Shown here piece by piece: positions 26,333 through 35,799 of a stretch of DNA of 64,000 nt (its first letter is position 1; each line of letters starts with the position of its first letter). Source of the DNA: Tubiluchus corallicola (lineage: Eukaryota; Priapulida; Priapulimorpha; Priapulimorphida; Tubiluchidae). The position numbers and the translations under genes are program-made. The notes below the pieces were generated by a model. That model did no database searches. It had not been told where the DNA came from and saw only the letters and a program-made list of their open reading frames with translations. The stretch is taken from NCBI GenBank assembly GCA_030141605.1, contig JAQGDQ010002385.1:228838-292837 (forward strand), in the 5' to 3' direction.

Positions 26333-27166
26333 TCACGATAAATAAAAAGAATCCGCGCAAGATAAGCGCCAAGCTTTCAGAAATTCCCGAAAATGCTCCT
26401 TATCCAACTTTCGGCTCTCCAGAAGGCTTAAAGTATCTTCTATAGCAATATTATAAGCCTCCCTCTCCAGTACACCAATATGCAACGCCCAACGCAGATA
26501 AACAAGCCAGCTATTTAAAACATCCGTCTCACAATAATTCCTGATTGAGCCGATCTCTCCTGCAGCGTACAAATCCATAACTTTCGAGCCATCAAGACCA
26601 AATTTCCCTGGCAATCCCCAAGCGCTACAGACTTCATCCATCCGAATACGAGCTGACGCCCCATAATCCGACAGCACTTCCAGCAAATCACAATGCCACT
26701 GAGGCGCGTAACGGCTTCCATAGCTTTCCCATTTTGTTCCACCAGAATTAAAAAAAGGAGACGATACCCCATACTTCATCGCGCGATACTTCAAAACAGG
26801 AAGATCAAAAGAACGACCATTAAACGAAACTAAACGAGGCCGCTCACGCTCTAAATGCTGAAAAAACCCTGCTATCAACTCTTGCTCTTCCATCTCTTCA
26901 TGCCCTCCAGAACGGCAATCTGACAGATGAAACGATTCATTCGCGCCAAAACGATCAATTTCCGCCTCTAGAAAACTGATCGCAACAACACGATGAAATG
27001 GCTGGCGCAGAAAACTGTTCCTACCATCCGTTATGTCTAAATGATATGCTTCCATCGCATCTCGCGCTTCAAAAATATCGTCATAGGACTCTCCTAAAAG
27101 AGCCTCTGCGCTCCCTATATCAGGTACTGTCTCTATATCAAAAACAAAAAGTTTATTATGTTGCAT
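26333..27166 (-). CDS. PolB-like 3'-5' exonuclease (DnaQ-like fold)
   Basis: The 277-residue product resembles the predicted 3'-5' exonuclease family related to the proofreading domain of family-B polymerases. The three exonuclease motifs are visible: VFDIETVPDIG (Exo I, with Asp and Glu), LVSFNGRSFDLPVLKYRAMKYG (Exo II, broken here at RAMKYG), and YCETDVLNSWLVYLRW (Exo III). The family is common in alphaproteobacteria. It is transcribed on the minus strand away from ybaB with a 187-nt divergent intergenic region. The biological substrate is unknown. Confidence 0.85.
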   Translation of the reverse strand: MQHNKLFVFDIETVPDIGSAEALLGESYDDIFEARDAMEAYHLDITDGRNSFLRQPFHRVVAISFLEAEIDRFGANESFHLSDCRSGGHEEMEEQELIAGFFQHLERERPRLVSFNGRSFDLPVLKYRAMKYGVSSPFFNSGGTKWESYGSRYAPQWHCDLLEVLSDYGASARIRMDEVCSAWGLPGKFGLDGSKVMDLYAAGEIGSIRNYCETDVLNSWLVYLRWALHIGVLEREAYNIAIEDTLSLLESRKLDKEHFREFLKAWRLSCADSFYLS

Positions 27167-27252
27167 AAATCCTCATTTTCCGTAAATCTTACCCTTGTTT
27201 TGCCTTGAGAATTGTTGTTTCGGTCATTTAAGCGAAAAACAATTTGACATAG

Positions 27253-27281
27253 TTGCATTTTTATATATTTATTCCTATACT
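27253..27281 (+). promoter_or_regulatory. sigma-70-type promoter of ybaB-recR
   Basis: TTGCAT (27253-27258) and TATACT (27276-27281) are separated by 17 nt, with the predicted start near 27288 and a 66-nt leader. A consensus TTGACA at 27244-27249 lies just upstream but has no -10 box at a normal distance. Confidence 0.55.
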
Positions 27282-27353
27282 TTACCTAAGCCTATTGTAA
27301 ATTTATAACGACTTTTTTAGTGTAGCAAAAAAACTCTATAGGAGCATAAAAAT

Positions 27354-27692
27354 ATGAAAAATATTATGAACCTCATGCAAAAAGCACAGGAAATGCAAAA
27401 ACGCGCCGAGGATATACAACAAGAGCTGGAGACAATTGATGTCACTGGAGAAAGTGGTGGCGGCTTGGTCTCTGTTTCTATAACAGCAAAGGGTGACGCT
27501 AAAAAAGTGACCATTGCTCCTGAAATATTTCAAGATTACAATGCTGAGATTCTTGAGGACCTCATTGTGACAGCCTTCAATAACGCTAAAGAGAAAGCCG
27601 AAAATATCCGACAAGAAAAATTACAACAACTTTCTTCTGGAGTTTCTTTACCCGAGGGGTTGAATCTTCCCTTTAAGTTCCCTACATTATAA
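27354..27692 (+). CDS. ybaB: YbaB/EbfC family nucleoid-associated protein
   Basis: YbaB proteins are small dimers that bind DNA and influence nucleoid structure; the gene is usually next to recR. The 112-residue product starts MKNIMNLMQKAQEMQKRAED and contains VTGESGGGLVSVSITAKGDAK and the C-terminal pattern LPEGLNLPFKFPTL. A GGAGC ribosome site lies before the ATG. In many bacteria dnaX precedes ybaB; here it does not, the upstream gene being a divergent exonuclease. Confidence 0.92.
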   Translation: MKNIMNLMQKAQEMQKRAEDIQQELETIDVTGESGGGLVSVSITAKGDAKKVTIAPEIFQDYNAEILEDLIVTAFNNAKEKAENIRQEKLQQLSSGVSLPEGLNLPFKFPTL

Positions 27693-27788
27693 AATGTTCG
27701 TTTATTTATAAAACTTGCTTTTATAACAATAAGTAATATATCCCGCATACATTAGTGAATATTTTATTTTAGAGCCTTAAAACCCCTT

Positions 27789-28391
27789 ATGAACAAGACA
27801 CAAAACCCTCTAGAAATTCTTATACAGAGATTTGCACGGTTGCCCGGACTGGGACCAAAATCAGCGCAACGCATTGTACTGAGCCTTGTCCGTAAGCAGG
27901 AAACGACCCTAAAACCTCTTATTCACGCTATGGAAGAAGTCAAAAATAATATTCACACTTGTTCTATATGCGGGAATATCGATCTGCAAACACCCTGTAG
28001 TATCTGTACCAATCCATCTCGCAATCAAGACATTATTTGCGTAATTGAAGACATAGGAAGCCTCTGGGCTCTAGAAAAAACAGCTTACTTTAAAGGTGTA
28101 TACCATACGCTCGGTGGAACTCTTTCCGCTATTGACGGAAACGGTCCCGAGCAATTAAAAATCCCACAGTTGCTGGAGCGAATTCAAAAACAGCCTATAG
28201 CTGAAATCATTCTCGCAACAAGCGCAACTGTTGAAGGACAAACAACTGCCCATTATATCGCTAGTCAAATTGAATCTCTTAAAATACCCGTTTCAATTCT
28301 AGCAAAGGGAGTCCCTATGGGAGGAGAATTAGATTATCTGGATGAAGGAACACTAACAACAGCGTTTCAAACCCGCCGCCCCTACTTTTAA
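27789..28391 (+). CDS. recR: recombination protein RecR
   Basis: RecR acts with RecF and RecO to load RecA at single-strand gaps. The 200-residue product has the N-terminal helix-hairpin-helix (FARLPGLGPKSAQRIVLSLV), a four-cysteine zinc finger (CSICGNIDLQTPCSIC), and a Toprim domain (ICVIEDIGSLWALEKT; PMGGELDYLDEGTL). All are standard. It follows ybaB by 96 nt with no clear ribosome binding site. Confidence 0.95.
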   Translation: MNKTQNPLEILIQRFARLPGLGPKSAQRIVLSLVRKQETTLKPLIHAMEEVKNNIHTCSICGNIDLQTPCSICTNPSRNQDIICVIEDIGSLWALEKTAYFKGVYHTLGGTLSAIDGNGPEQLKIPQLLERIQKQPIAEIILATSATVEGQTTAHYIASQIESLKIPVSILAKGVPMGGELDYLDEGTLTTAFQTRRPYF

Positions 28392-28605
28392 TTTACAAAA
28401 AAAATTGTTTTTATGCTTAAAGTCTGCTAAAAGTGGTCTCTTAAATACTTTATAATAACCACTCTAGTATCGATAGTGTATAACTGGGCTATAATTTAAA
28501 TAATTTTAATATGATTTGAAAGTTTGTTTTTAATAAAATCTTTTCTCTGCAATAAATATAAAATTTTCTATAATTTAAAATCTTTACAAAGGAAATTTAG
28601 TAACA

Positions 28606-30384
28606 ATGCCTTTTCTTTCACAAAATATAAAATTTAGCGCTGTGCTTTTATGCTTTTCCGCCGCTTTCGCTATGCTATGGTTTATGGATGGAAAATCTAT
28701 AAACTTTAAATATCATACTATTCAGAACAACTCTGTAGCATCTCAGGATATTTTTTCAGATCATATCAATATATTCACACCCAATATAAGCGATTTCGCG
28801 CAAAAAAGTGCAATAGAGCGCCTTGAAGAAAATGCTCCTTTGCAAGGGAACATTGTAGAACGCTTTGGTAAAGAGACCAATGAAATATTACTGACTTCCG
28901 CTGTTGAGCTAACCTCCCTTATACAACCAGCAGAAAATTCTGTAGACGTGTATAAGGACACTCATGAAGCGCACCTTCTCTTTGAGGAGCAAGAGATCGA
29001 TATAACAGCGTTGCTCCATACTGCTGAAGACGAGCAGAAGTTCGCTCTTTCGCTTTTACAGTTCAATACAGAAGAAGATACTCATAAAAGAAATCTTCTT
29101 TTTCTGAAAGAAGCAGAGCGCGATATTGCCGCATTACTTCATGACGAAAATGAAGAGGAATTATTTTCGCCATCTCCGCAATTCAACACAGAGGCGGAAA
29201 TTCATAAAGGAGATACTCTTCTTAACATCTTGTTGAAAACAGGTGTCCCTTATCAAGAGTCTTTCCGATCCATTAAGGCTGTAGAAAATGTTTTCGATCC
29301 AAGACAACTAAAAGTCGGGCAAAAATTAACCATCCAGCTTGAAAACATAAACGAAACAACACACAATAACACTCAAGAAGACAAAATACGCCTGCTAGGC
29401 TACAATATTCCATTAAATTATGAAAAAGACCTCATTGTTTCCTATAACGATGAAAATAACGCCTACTCCGCTGAGATTGTCGCACGGGTCTTATCAAAAA
29501 AGTCACACCATAATGCTGTCCATATCGAAGACAGCTTCTTTTATGACGGAACAAAAAATAAAGTCCCCAACAGAATCCTCACAAAAATGATCCAAATATT
29601 CTCTTGGGATGTGGATTTTCAACGCGATATTCGCCAGGGTGACTCCTTTGAAGTTCTCTACCAATGTCTTTATAGCGATGATAGAATACCTGTACAGTGC
29701 GCCGATATTCTCTGGCTTTCTCTTGATACATCCGGAAGAACAAAAACATATTACCGCTTTGAGGACAGTAATGGCTTTATCGACTTTTTTGACGATAAAG
29801 GGATCAGCGCTCGAAAGCCTCTTTTGAAAACACCTATTGATGGCGCGCGGATTTCCTCCCACTTTGGCTTGCGTAAACATCCTATCCAAGGCTATACAAA
29901 GCTCCATAAAGGTGTCGATTTTGCCGCGCCAATAGGAACTCCTATTTTCTCTGCAGGAGATGGCATCATCGAAAGAATTGGAAAAAATGGCGGATATGGT
30001 CATTACATAAAAATTCGACATAATAATACATACTCAACAGCATACGCCCACCTGAACTCATACGCTCAAGGGATGAAAAAAGGAGGAAGAGTACGACAAG
30101 GTGATATCATTGGTTATGTCGGTTCAACAGGAGTTTCCACAGGCCCTCACCTTCATTATGAAATCATCAAAAATGGTAAACATGTTGATCCTATGAAGGT
30201 CGATCTACCAACTGGAAAAACACTTGCAGGAGAAGATTTCGCTCGGTTCCTGAAAGTCAAAAACAGTATCGACAAGCTTTATATAGCAGCGTCTTTACCA
30301 CAAACACAAGATGATAATGAGGTCTTTGCGCAAAATAGTGACACGCTATATGTTCAACAAACCTCTTCTCAAGAAAAAAACTAA
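28606..30384 (+). CDS. M23-family murein endopeptidase (membrane-anchored, LysM-like domain)
   Basis: Likely a periplasmic DD-endopeptidase or its activator that cuts or remodels peptidoglycan cross-links. The 592-residue protein has an N-terminal membrane anchor (VLLCFSAAFAMLWFM), an acidic linker with two 40-residue tandem repeats (about 118-157 and 158-197), a LysM/OapA-like domain (about 200-245; KGDTLLNILLKTGV), an intermediate domain, and a C-terminal M23 zinc peptidase (about 415-525) with zinc ligands in KLHKGVDFAAP and GPHLHYEI. GGAAA precedes the ATG. A hairpin follows the stop. The HxxxD and HxH motifs are intact, so it should be catalytic. Confidence 0.92.
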   Translation: MPFLSQNIKFSAVLLCFSAAFAMLWFMDGKSINFKYHTIQNNSVASQDIFSDHINIFTPNISDFAQKSAIERLEENAPLQGNIVERFGKETNEILLTSAVELTSLIQPAENSVDVYKDTHEAHLLFEEQEIDITALLHTAEDEQKFALSLLQFNTEEDTHKRNLLFLKEAERDIAALLHDENEEELFSPSPQFNTEAEIHKGDTLLNILLKTGVPYQESFRSIKAVENVFDPRQLKVGQKLTIQLENINETTHNNTQEDKIRLLGYNIPLNYEKDLIVSYNDENNAYSAEIVARVLSKKSHHNAVHIEDSFFYDGTKNKVPNRILTKMIQIFSWDVDFQRDIRQGDSFEVLYQCLYSDDRIPVQCADILWLSLDTSGRTKTYYRFEDSNGFIDFFDDKGISARKPLLKTPIDGARISSHFGLRKHPIQGYTKLHKGVDFAAPIGTPIFSAGDGIIERIGKNGGYGHYIKIRHNNTYSTAYAHLNSYAQGMKKGGRVRQGDIIGYVGSTGVSTGPHLHYEIIKNGKHVDPMKVDLPTGKTLAGEDFARFLKVKNSIDKLYIAASLPQTQDDNEVFAQNSDTLYVQQTSSQEKN

Positions 30385-30394
30385 AATATAAATA

Positions 30395-30440
30395 GGGAGT
30401 CAATTTTTCTTAATTATTGGCTCCCTCATCTATTTCCTTT
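30395..30440 (+). terminator. candidate terminator after the M23 peptidase gene
   Basis: GGGAGTCAAT (30395-30404) and ATTGGCTCCC (30416-30425) form a 10-bp stem with one G-U pair and an 11-nt loop, followed by a T-rich tract (TCATCTATTTCCTTTTCTTTT). The tract ends before the xthA start at 30456, so it could separate the two genes or attenuate read-through. Confidence 0.5.
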
Positions 30441-30455
30441 TCTTTTATACCCAAC

Positions 30456-31265
30456 ATGAGCCAACAATTTACCCTAACAAGCTGGAATATAAATTCCCTA
30501 CGGAAAAGACTAGATCATCTTCATCGCTTCATAGAAATTTTCAACCCAGATGTTATATGCCTTCAAGAAACAAAAGTTTCTAATGAACAGTTTCCTTTAC
30601 TGGAAATCCATGCCATGAAATATCCTTGGGTCTATATAAACGGCATGAAACAATATAACGGTGTCGCCATTCTCTCGAAGTTCCCCGCCGTAACACAGCA
30701 GGTAATTCCCTGGTGCCAAAATAATGATAGCAGGCATATCGCTATTACACTCTTATTTTCTGGCTTTCCCATCACTATTCATAATTTTTATGTTCCTTCC
30801 GGCGGTGAGATACCCGATGTCAACCATAATCCAAAGTTCGCCCATAAAATCCAGTTCCTAACAGAAGTAAAAGCATGGGCTCAAACAATACAAAAAACTC
30901 CTTCTCTCTTTTGTGGAGATTTCAATGTCGCTCCACTAAAAACAGACGTCTGGTCCCATACACACCTTCGTAACACCATAACGCATACTCCTGTCGAGAG
31001 AACTCTTCTGGGTGATATTATGGAAGCAGGGCAATGGAATGATGCAGTACGACAAAAATATCCTCCTTCCCACCCTCTTTTCAGCTGGTGGAGCTATCGC
31101 TCAAAAGACTGGAAAATAAATAATCGAGGTAGACGGCTCGATCATATCTTTGCCTCTAAATCCTTCTCCTACTCTCTGAAAAATATCACATTCTTTCAAG
31201 ACGCTCGTAACTGGCCCTCTCCTTCAGATCACATTCCCATCAGCGCAACTTTTACCTTTCCATGA
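30456..31265 (+). CDS. xthA: exodeoxyribonuclease III
   Basis: A Mg2+-dependent AP endonuclease and 3'-5' exonuclease of base-excision repair. The chosen ATG gives 269 residues beginning MSQQFTLTSWNINSLRKRL; the upstream TTG would fall inside the terminator hairpin. Family motifs CLQETKV, GDFNVAPLKTDVW, RGRRLDHIFAS and PSDHIPISA are present. Length is normal. It lies about 100 nt upstream of pgsA in the same orientation. Confidence 0.93.
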   Translation: MSQQFTLTSWNINSLRKRLDHLHRFIEIFNPDVICLQETKVSNEQFPLLEIHAMKYPWVYINGMKQYNGVAILSKFPAVTQQVIPWCQNNDSRHIAITLLFSGFPITIHNFYVPSGGEIPDVNHNPKFAHKIQFLTEVKAWAQTIQKTPSLFCGDFNVAPLKTDVWSHTHLRNTITHTPVERTLLGDIMEAGQWNDAVRQKYPPSHPLFSWWSYRSKDWKINNRGRRLDHIFASKSFSYSLKNITFFQDARNWPSPSDHIPISATFTFP

Positions 31266-31364
31266 TTCCTTTTCTTTAAAATTCCACTGGTGCTCTCTAA
31301 AAGTTTTCTATATAATCCGTAGCTACGGACAACTCATTCAATGCCCTAAAGTTCTGGAAAAACA

Positions 31365-31964
31365 ATGTGGAATATACCAAATATACTGACCGTGCTACGG
31401 ATTGTAATCATTCCTCTGATCGTTATCGTTTGCTTTCTTCCTATTTCAGCCAGTAGCTGGATTGCCCTCGCTCTCTATACATTTGCCTGCATTACCGACT
31501 TCTTTGACGGCTGGATTGCTCGTAATTACAATCTCGTTTCTGCGTTTGGACGATTCTTAGATCCTGTCGCTGATAAAATTCTGGTCGCCGCCATTATTCT
31601 TACTCTCATTGCTCGTGAGCACATCACAGGCATTCTGATTCTACCAGCCGCAATCATTCTCTGTCGAGAAATCATTGTCTCCGGATTAAGAGAATTTCTC
31701 GCTGAGTTTAAAGTTGGCGTCCCTGTCAGTAAAGTTGGAAAATGGAAAACAACCCTCCAAATGATCGCCATCGGGATTCTCATCGTCAGCGATATAGGAA
31801 TAGCGCTAGGCCCAATTTCAATAGCGTTAATCGGTGAGATCACTCTCTGGATTGCTGCCATACTAACTCTCTGGAGCGGGTATGATTATCTCCTCTCAGG
31901 TATGAGATATATCATACAAAAAGACCAGCAACTTCAATCGGACAACACTCCTCCCAGCGGCTAG
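31365..31964 (+). CDS. pgsA: CDP-diacylglycerol--glycerol-3-phosphate 3-phosphatidyltransferase
   Basis: PgsA makes phosphatidylglycerophosphate from CDP-diacylglycerol and glycerol-3-phosphate in the inner membrane, committing to phosphatidylglycerol and cardiolipin. The 199-residue product has the CDP-alcohol phosphotransferase motif as DFFDGWIARNYNLVSAFGRF followed by LDPVADK, with the full set of conserved Asp/Gly/Arg residues. Several membrane helices are evident. Gene spacing to the LOG-family gene is 23 nt, so co-transcription is likely. Confidence 0.94.
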   Translation: MWNIPNILTVLRIVIIPLIVIVCFLPISASSWIALALYTFACITDFFDGWIARNYNLVSAFGRFLDPVADKILVAAIILTLIAREHITGILILPAAIILCREIIVSGLREFLAEFKVGVPVSKVGKWKTTLQMIAIGILIVSDIGIALGPISIALIGEITLWIAAILTLWSGYDYLLSGMRYIIQKDQQLQSDNTPPSG

Positions 31965-31987
31965 AGCTATTTCTAAAAGGGTTAAAC

Positions 31988-32809
31988 ATGACTGAAAAAA
32001 AACTACCCCACGATATACCAACAGCTTACGAAGATATCGATTTTATTAAAAGCCATGATGGCCGAGGAATACGTATCTTCTCAGAATTTCTTGAGCCACA
32101 AAGCCGACTTGAAAGGCTAAAAATCAGCGATACAATCGTCTTTTTCGGATCAGCAAGGCTTCTCTCTCGGGAGAATGCTGAAAAACAACTGAAAAAAGCA
32201 ATCGAAAATCAGCAAGGGATCCAACAGGCAGAGAATGACTTAAAAATGTCTCAATATTATGAAGACGCTAAAGAGCTCGCGAAAAAAATAACACTATGGT
32301 CCAAAAATATGGAAAAAAACAGAGCGCGCTTTGTCGTCTGCACAGGGGGAGGGCCCGGTATTATGGAAGCTGCGAATAAAGGCGCTTCAGAAGCTAAAGG
32401 CCTCAATATCGGATTCAATATCTCTCTTCCTTTCGAACAAGGAAGCAATCCATGGATTACAAGCAGTTTGCTGTTTAAATTTCACTATTTTTTCATGCGG
32501 AAATTCTGGTTCTCCTACCTTGCTAAGGCCGCTGTCTTTTTTCCTGGGGGATTTGGAACATTTGATGAGCTTTTTGAAATTCTGACTCTGATACAAACAA
32601 AAAAAATGCACAAAAAGCTCCCTATCGTCCTTTTGGGAACAGAGTTCTGGAAAGAAGCTGTTAACTTCAAATACCTGCTTAGCAATAATCTTATCAGCCC
32701 CGAAGACTTGGAGCTTATGCTCATAACAGACTCTGTCGATGAGGCTTTTAATTACCTCTCTCAGGAGCTTACAGATTATGCTTTGAAAAAACCCGGAAAT
32801 TATCTTTAA
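31988..32809 (+). CDS. LOG-family (TIGR00730-like) nucleotide-hydrolase-like protein
   Basis: LOG-family enzymes are Rossmann-like nucleotide 5'-monophosphate phosphoribohydrolases. The motif PGGFGTFDELFEILTLIQTKK is seen here in parts: PGGFGTFDE and LFEILTLIQTKK. The GGGPGIMEAANKGASEAKG segment binds the phosphate. At 273 residues it is longer than the classic LOG proteins because of an N-terminal extension of about 80 residues, as in many alphaproteobacterial members. The physiological substrate is unclear. AAAAGGG lies before the ATG. It converges with comM, 35 nt apart. Confidence 0.88.
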   Translation: MTEKKLPHDIPTAYEDIDFIKSHDGRGIRIFSEFLEPQSRLERLKISDTIVFFGSARLLSRENAEKQLKKAIENQQGIQQAENDLKMSQYYEDAKELAKKITLWSKNMEKNRARFVVCTGGGPGIMEAANKGASEAKGLNIGFNISLPFEQGSNPWITSSLLFKFHYFFMRKFWFSYLAKAAVFFPGGFGTFDELFEILTLIQTKKMHKKLPIVLLGTEFWKEAVNFKYLLSNNLISPEDLELMLITDSVDEAFNYLSQELTDYALKKPGNYL

Positions 32810-32844
32810 AATAGTGTTTTTAAAAAACGATACCGTTCGAACAA

Positions 32845-34356
32845 TCAACGCATGTATCGTTGCTTGTAGGAAACAGCCTCAGCAACATGGCTTTTATTAA
32901 TCGTTTTATTTTGCTGAAGATCCGCAAGCGTCCTAGCAACCCTGATTGTCCGGTACCAGCTTCGCGCAGAAAATCGCATTTTTTCCGCGACATTATGAAG
33001 AAGCTGCTTTGCTCTCCCTTCCAGTAAGGCTGTTTTTTCAATTATCTCGTTACTGGCCTGCGCGTTTGTCTCAATATCAAAAGCTCTATATCGCTTCTTT
33101 TGTAAATTTCGCGCGTCCTGAACGCGCTTCATCACATTAGCGCTACTCTCTCCTTCATCCATACTGAAAAGCTCCTGCGGCAATACAGCCGCGACATCAA
33201 GATGAAGATCAATCCTATCTAATAAAGGACCTGAGATTTTTGCCTGATAATTAACAGCGCATTTGGGCGCTTGAGAACACGCTCTGCCAGGATCATCAAG
33301 ATATCCGCAACGGCACGGATTCATAGCCGCGACAAGCTGTATGCGCGCTGGGTAAGTCACATGGTAATTCGCTCTGGAAATCGTAATATGATTCATCTCA
33401 AGAGGCTGCCTAAGAGATTCAAGGGCCGCCCGTTGAAATTCCGGCATTTCATCAAGAAAAAGCACGCCATTATGCGCTAGAGAAATTTCACCAGGCTTTG
33501 GCTTGTTTCCGCCTCCCACAATAGAAACCATAGAAGCAGAATGATGAGGAGAACGAAATGGTCTTTGCTGTACAATCCCTTTCTCTTCAAGAATCCCCGC
33601 AAAGCTATGGACCATACTGGTTTCAAGAATCTCTTGTGCCGACAGTTCAGGTAAAATAGAAGGAAGGCAGGAAGCAAGAAGAGACTTTCCGGCGCCTGGT
33701 GGGCCCGACATCAAAAGATGGTGCCCTCCGGAAGCCGCGATTTCAAGCGCTCGCCTCGCATGTTGCTGCCCTTTAATTTCTTTGAGATCCACGCTGTATT
33801 TTTTCTTTACCAGCTTCTTTGGCACTGGTCTAAAAAAAGGCAGAGGCGACTTTCCCAAAAAATGATCAACCAGTTCAATAACATCATTAGGTGTTAAAAT
33901 AGGAATCTGAGGAACCCAACCCGCCTCATTCGCTTGCTCTTTAGGGCAAACAAGACCATAGCCACTTGCTTTTGCATGGATGGATGTTGGAAGAATACCG
34001 CTAACAGGGCTAATCCTGCCATCAAGAGAAAGCTCTCCCATCAAGATATAATTATCAAGATTCTCCTGCGGAATAATGCCCATAACTGCCAATATCCCGA
34101 CAATAACAGGCAGATCAAAATGACTCCCCTCCTTTTGAAGATCAGCAGGTGAAAGATTAACCGTAATTCGCTTGCTAGGAAGAGCAAGCCCTATAGCAGA
34201 AAGAGCGGAGCGGATTCTCTCTCGACTCTCCGCAACGGTCTTATCAGGAAGACCAACAATAGTAAAGGCAGGAAGACCAGAAGCCATATGCGTCTGAACA
34301 TCAACATCCTTTACGTTAATACCATGAAAAGAAACAGTTTTAACATATGCAACCAT
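32845..34356 (-). CDS. comM: YifB/ComM-family AAA ATPase (Mg chelatase-like)
   Basis: ComM is a hexameric helicase that promotes branch migration during integration of transformed DNA. The product has an N-terminal Lon-substrate-binding-like domain (SGLPAFTIVGLPDKTVAESRER, split at VGLPDK), a P-loop (LMSGPPGAGKSLLASCLPS), Walker B (GVLFLDEMPEF), sensor regions and a C-terminal helical domain. The start at 34356 is preferred because AGGG is adjacent to the first ATG (34362) and at good spacing from the second. Together with dprA it suggests at least relics of natural competence, though both are also widespread in non-competent bacteria. Confidence 0.93.
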   Translation of the reverse strand: MVAYVKTVSFHGINVKDVDVQTHMASGLPAFTIVGLPDKTVAESRERIRSALSAIGLALPSKRITVNLSPADLQKEGSHFDLPVIVGILAVMGIIPQENLDNYILMGELSLDGRISPVSGILPTSIHAKASGYGLVCPKEQANEAGWVPQIPILTPNDVIELVDHFLGKSPLPFFRPVPKKLVKKKYSVDLKEIKGQQHARRALEIAASGGHHLLMSGPPGAGKSLLASCLPSILPELSAQEILETSMVHSFAGILEEKGIVQQRPFRSPHHSASMVSIVGGGNKPKPGEISLAHNGVLFLDEMPEFQRAALESLRQPLEMNHITISRANYHVTYPARIQLVAAMNPCRCGYLDDPGRACSQAPKCAVNYQAKISGPLLDRIDLHLDVAAVLPQELFSMDEGESSANVMKRVQDARNLQKKRYRAFDIETNAQASNEIIEKTALLEGRAKQLLHNVAEKMRFSARSWYRTIRVARTLADLQQNKTINKSHVAEAVSYKQRYMR

Positions 34357-34442
34357 TCGCATCCCTATATCTATATTATTTTATACTTTTATACCATTTT
34401 TAAAAGCAATATAGTATATATTTTTATATCTGAGAAAAACTT

Positions 34443-35204
34443 TTACACTTTTTTACCAGACCCATGGCCACAAAAATTTACAGCGTACAAAATATGCCAG
34501 GTAGCACAACTATTATACTCTTCCTCAAAAATATGGCACGCTTCCTTAAAAGCAGATACCGAAAGAGAATCATGTATAAAACGAGGAGAATGCGCTCCTG
34601 TTCTCCGAAACATTCTTATAAAATCAAGACCATTTTTATAACGAACAGAAAAACGGCTCTCTCCTACCAAACCAGGGGTTGATTCAATAGCATGAATACC
34701 GTTTCCTAATCCCAGGCGCGCTAAAATATCTCGCCATTCACAAAAGCAATCCTTTCCTGGAACAGAAAATAAAAGGCGACCATTTTGCTTCAAAAAGCAA
34801 CATAGACGCTCGAGCGATAACGGAAAATTCTCAAACCACTGCATAGCCATAGATGCTACAATTAAATCAAACTTTCCTTCAATATCCGGAAATTCCCCAT
34901 CCATAACACGAAAAGAAGTAGAGCCACTCCTTCTTGGTATAGCACCGCCATATCGCTCACGGCAATAAGCAACCATCAAAGGCGATAAATCACTGATCGT
35001 TAAAAAACTATCCTGATAAATCGATAATAAATAACGCGTAAAAAACCCTGTTCCGCAACCAATCTCCAAAATATCAGACCCAGGTGGCAAAACAGGAAGA
35101 TACGACGATAAATGGCGTGACGATAAACGCTGCGCATCCCCATACGACTCATACGAAGAAGCCGCGCGATCAAAAGAATTTATGATTTTTTCTTTATTAT
35201 ACAA
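34443..35204 (-). CDS. bioC: BioC-like SAM-dependent methyltransferase
   Basis: The 253-residue product is a class I methyltransferase with motif I as ILEIGCGTGFFTRYLL. It begins with the BioC-like pattern INSFDRAASSYESYGDAQ, and BioC methylates malonyl-ACP (or CoA) at the start of biotin synthesis. LIVASMAMQWFENFP is also typical. No other biotin genes are in the window. An alternative is another methyltransferase of the same fold. It is divergent from the dCMP deaminase gene. Confidence 0.65.
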   Translation of the reverse strand: MYNKEKIINSFDRAASSYESYGDAQRLSSRHLSSYLPVLPPGSDILEIGCGTGFFTRYLLSIYQDSFLTISDLSPLMVAYCRERYGGAIPRRSGSTSFRVMDGEFPDIEGKFDLIVASMAMQWFENFPLSLERLCCFLKQNGRLLFSVPGKDCFCEWRDILARLGLGNGIHAIESTPGLVGESRFSVRYKNGLDFIRMFRRTGAHSPRFIHDSLSVSAFKEACHIFEEEYNSCATWHILYAVNFCGHGSGKKV

Positions 35205-35262
35205 GAAAACATTCCTCTATTTTCTTATTAACAGTAGCAAAATTATCACCGTATATATACAC

Positions 35263-35268
35263 TATAAT
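35263..35268 (+). promoter_or_regulatory. candidate -10 box of the dCMP deaminase gene
   Basis: TATAAT (35263-35268) is a consensus -10 element 43 nt before the ATG (35311). The -35 position has only a poor match (TTATCA with a 14-nt spacer). GAGG precedes the ATG. Confidence 0.35.
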
Positions 35269-35310
35269 GAATAGTAACTGGTACAAAACCATAGCGATAG
35301 AGGCAAAAAT

Positions 35311-35799
35311 ATGGCAGAAAAATTTAAACGACCCTCTTGGGACAATTATTTTATACAACTGATCGACACAATCTCAGCGCGCGCGACATGCGATCGAGGA
35401 AGAAGTGGATGCGTAATTGTTCGGGACAAAAGAATCATCGCGACAGGTTATGTCGGCTCTCCTCCAGGGCTCCCTCATTGTGACGATGTTGGCCATCTCA
35501 TGAAAAAAGTCATTGATGAGAATGACCAGATAAAACAACATTGCATGCGGACAATACATGCCGAGCAAAACGCCATCTGCCAGGCGGCAAGATATGGAAT
35601 CTCCCTTGAGAACTCAACTCTTTATTGTACAATGGAGCCTTGCAGAACATGCGCCATGCTTATTGTTACTGTCGGCATCACAAAAGTTGTCGCAAAACAG
35701 CAGTATCACGCCGCGCAAGAAACACGCGAAATGTTCCAGCAAGCCAACATACCCTTAAAAATCATTGAGAATTCAACTTTACACTATACAAACCAATAA
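35311..35799 (+). CDS. dCMP/cytidine deaminase family protein (ComEB-like)
   Basis: Members of this zinc-dependent family deaminate dCMP to dUMP for thymidylate synthesis. The 162-residue product has the active-site HAEQNAICQAA (zinc His plus catalytic Glu) and CTMEPCRTCAMLI (two zinc Cys), and an N-terminal RPSWDNYFIQLIDTISARATC typical of dCMP deaminases, split here at RPSWDNYF. A ribosome site (AGAGG) lies 8 nt before the ATG. It is a single-gene unit, divergent from bioC. Confidence 0.88.
   Translation: MAEKFKRPSWDNYFIQLIDTISARATCDRGRSGCVIVRDKRIIATGYVGSPPGLPHCDDVGHLMKKVIDENDQIKQHCMRTIHAEQNAICQAARYGISLENSTLYCTMEPCRTCAMLIVTVGITKVVAKQQYHAAQETREMFQQANIPLKIIENSTLHYTNQ

Noticed and set aside
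32810-32880. Hairpin AACGATAC/GTATCGTT between the LOG-family gene and comM
   Set aside because: One arm is inside the comM coding end, the loop is about 20 nt, and no T-run follows in either direction.
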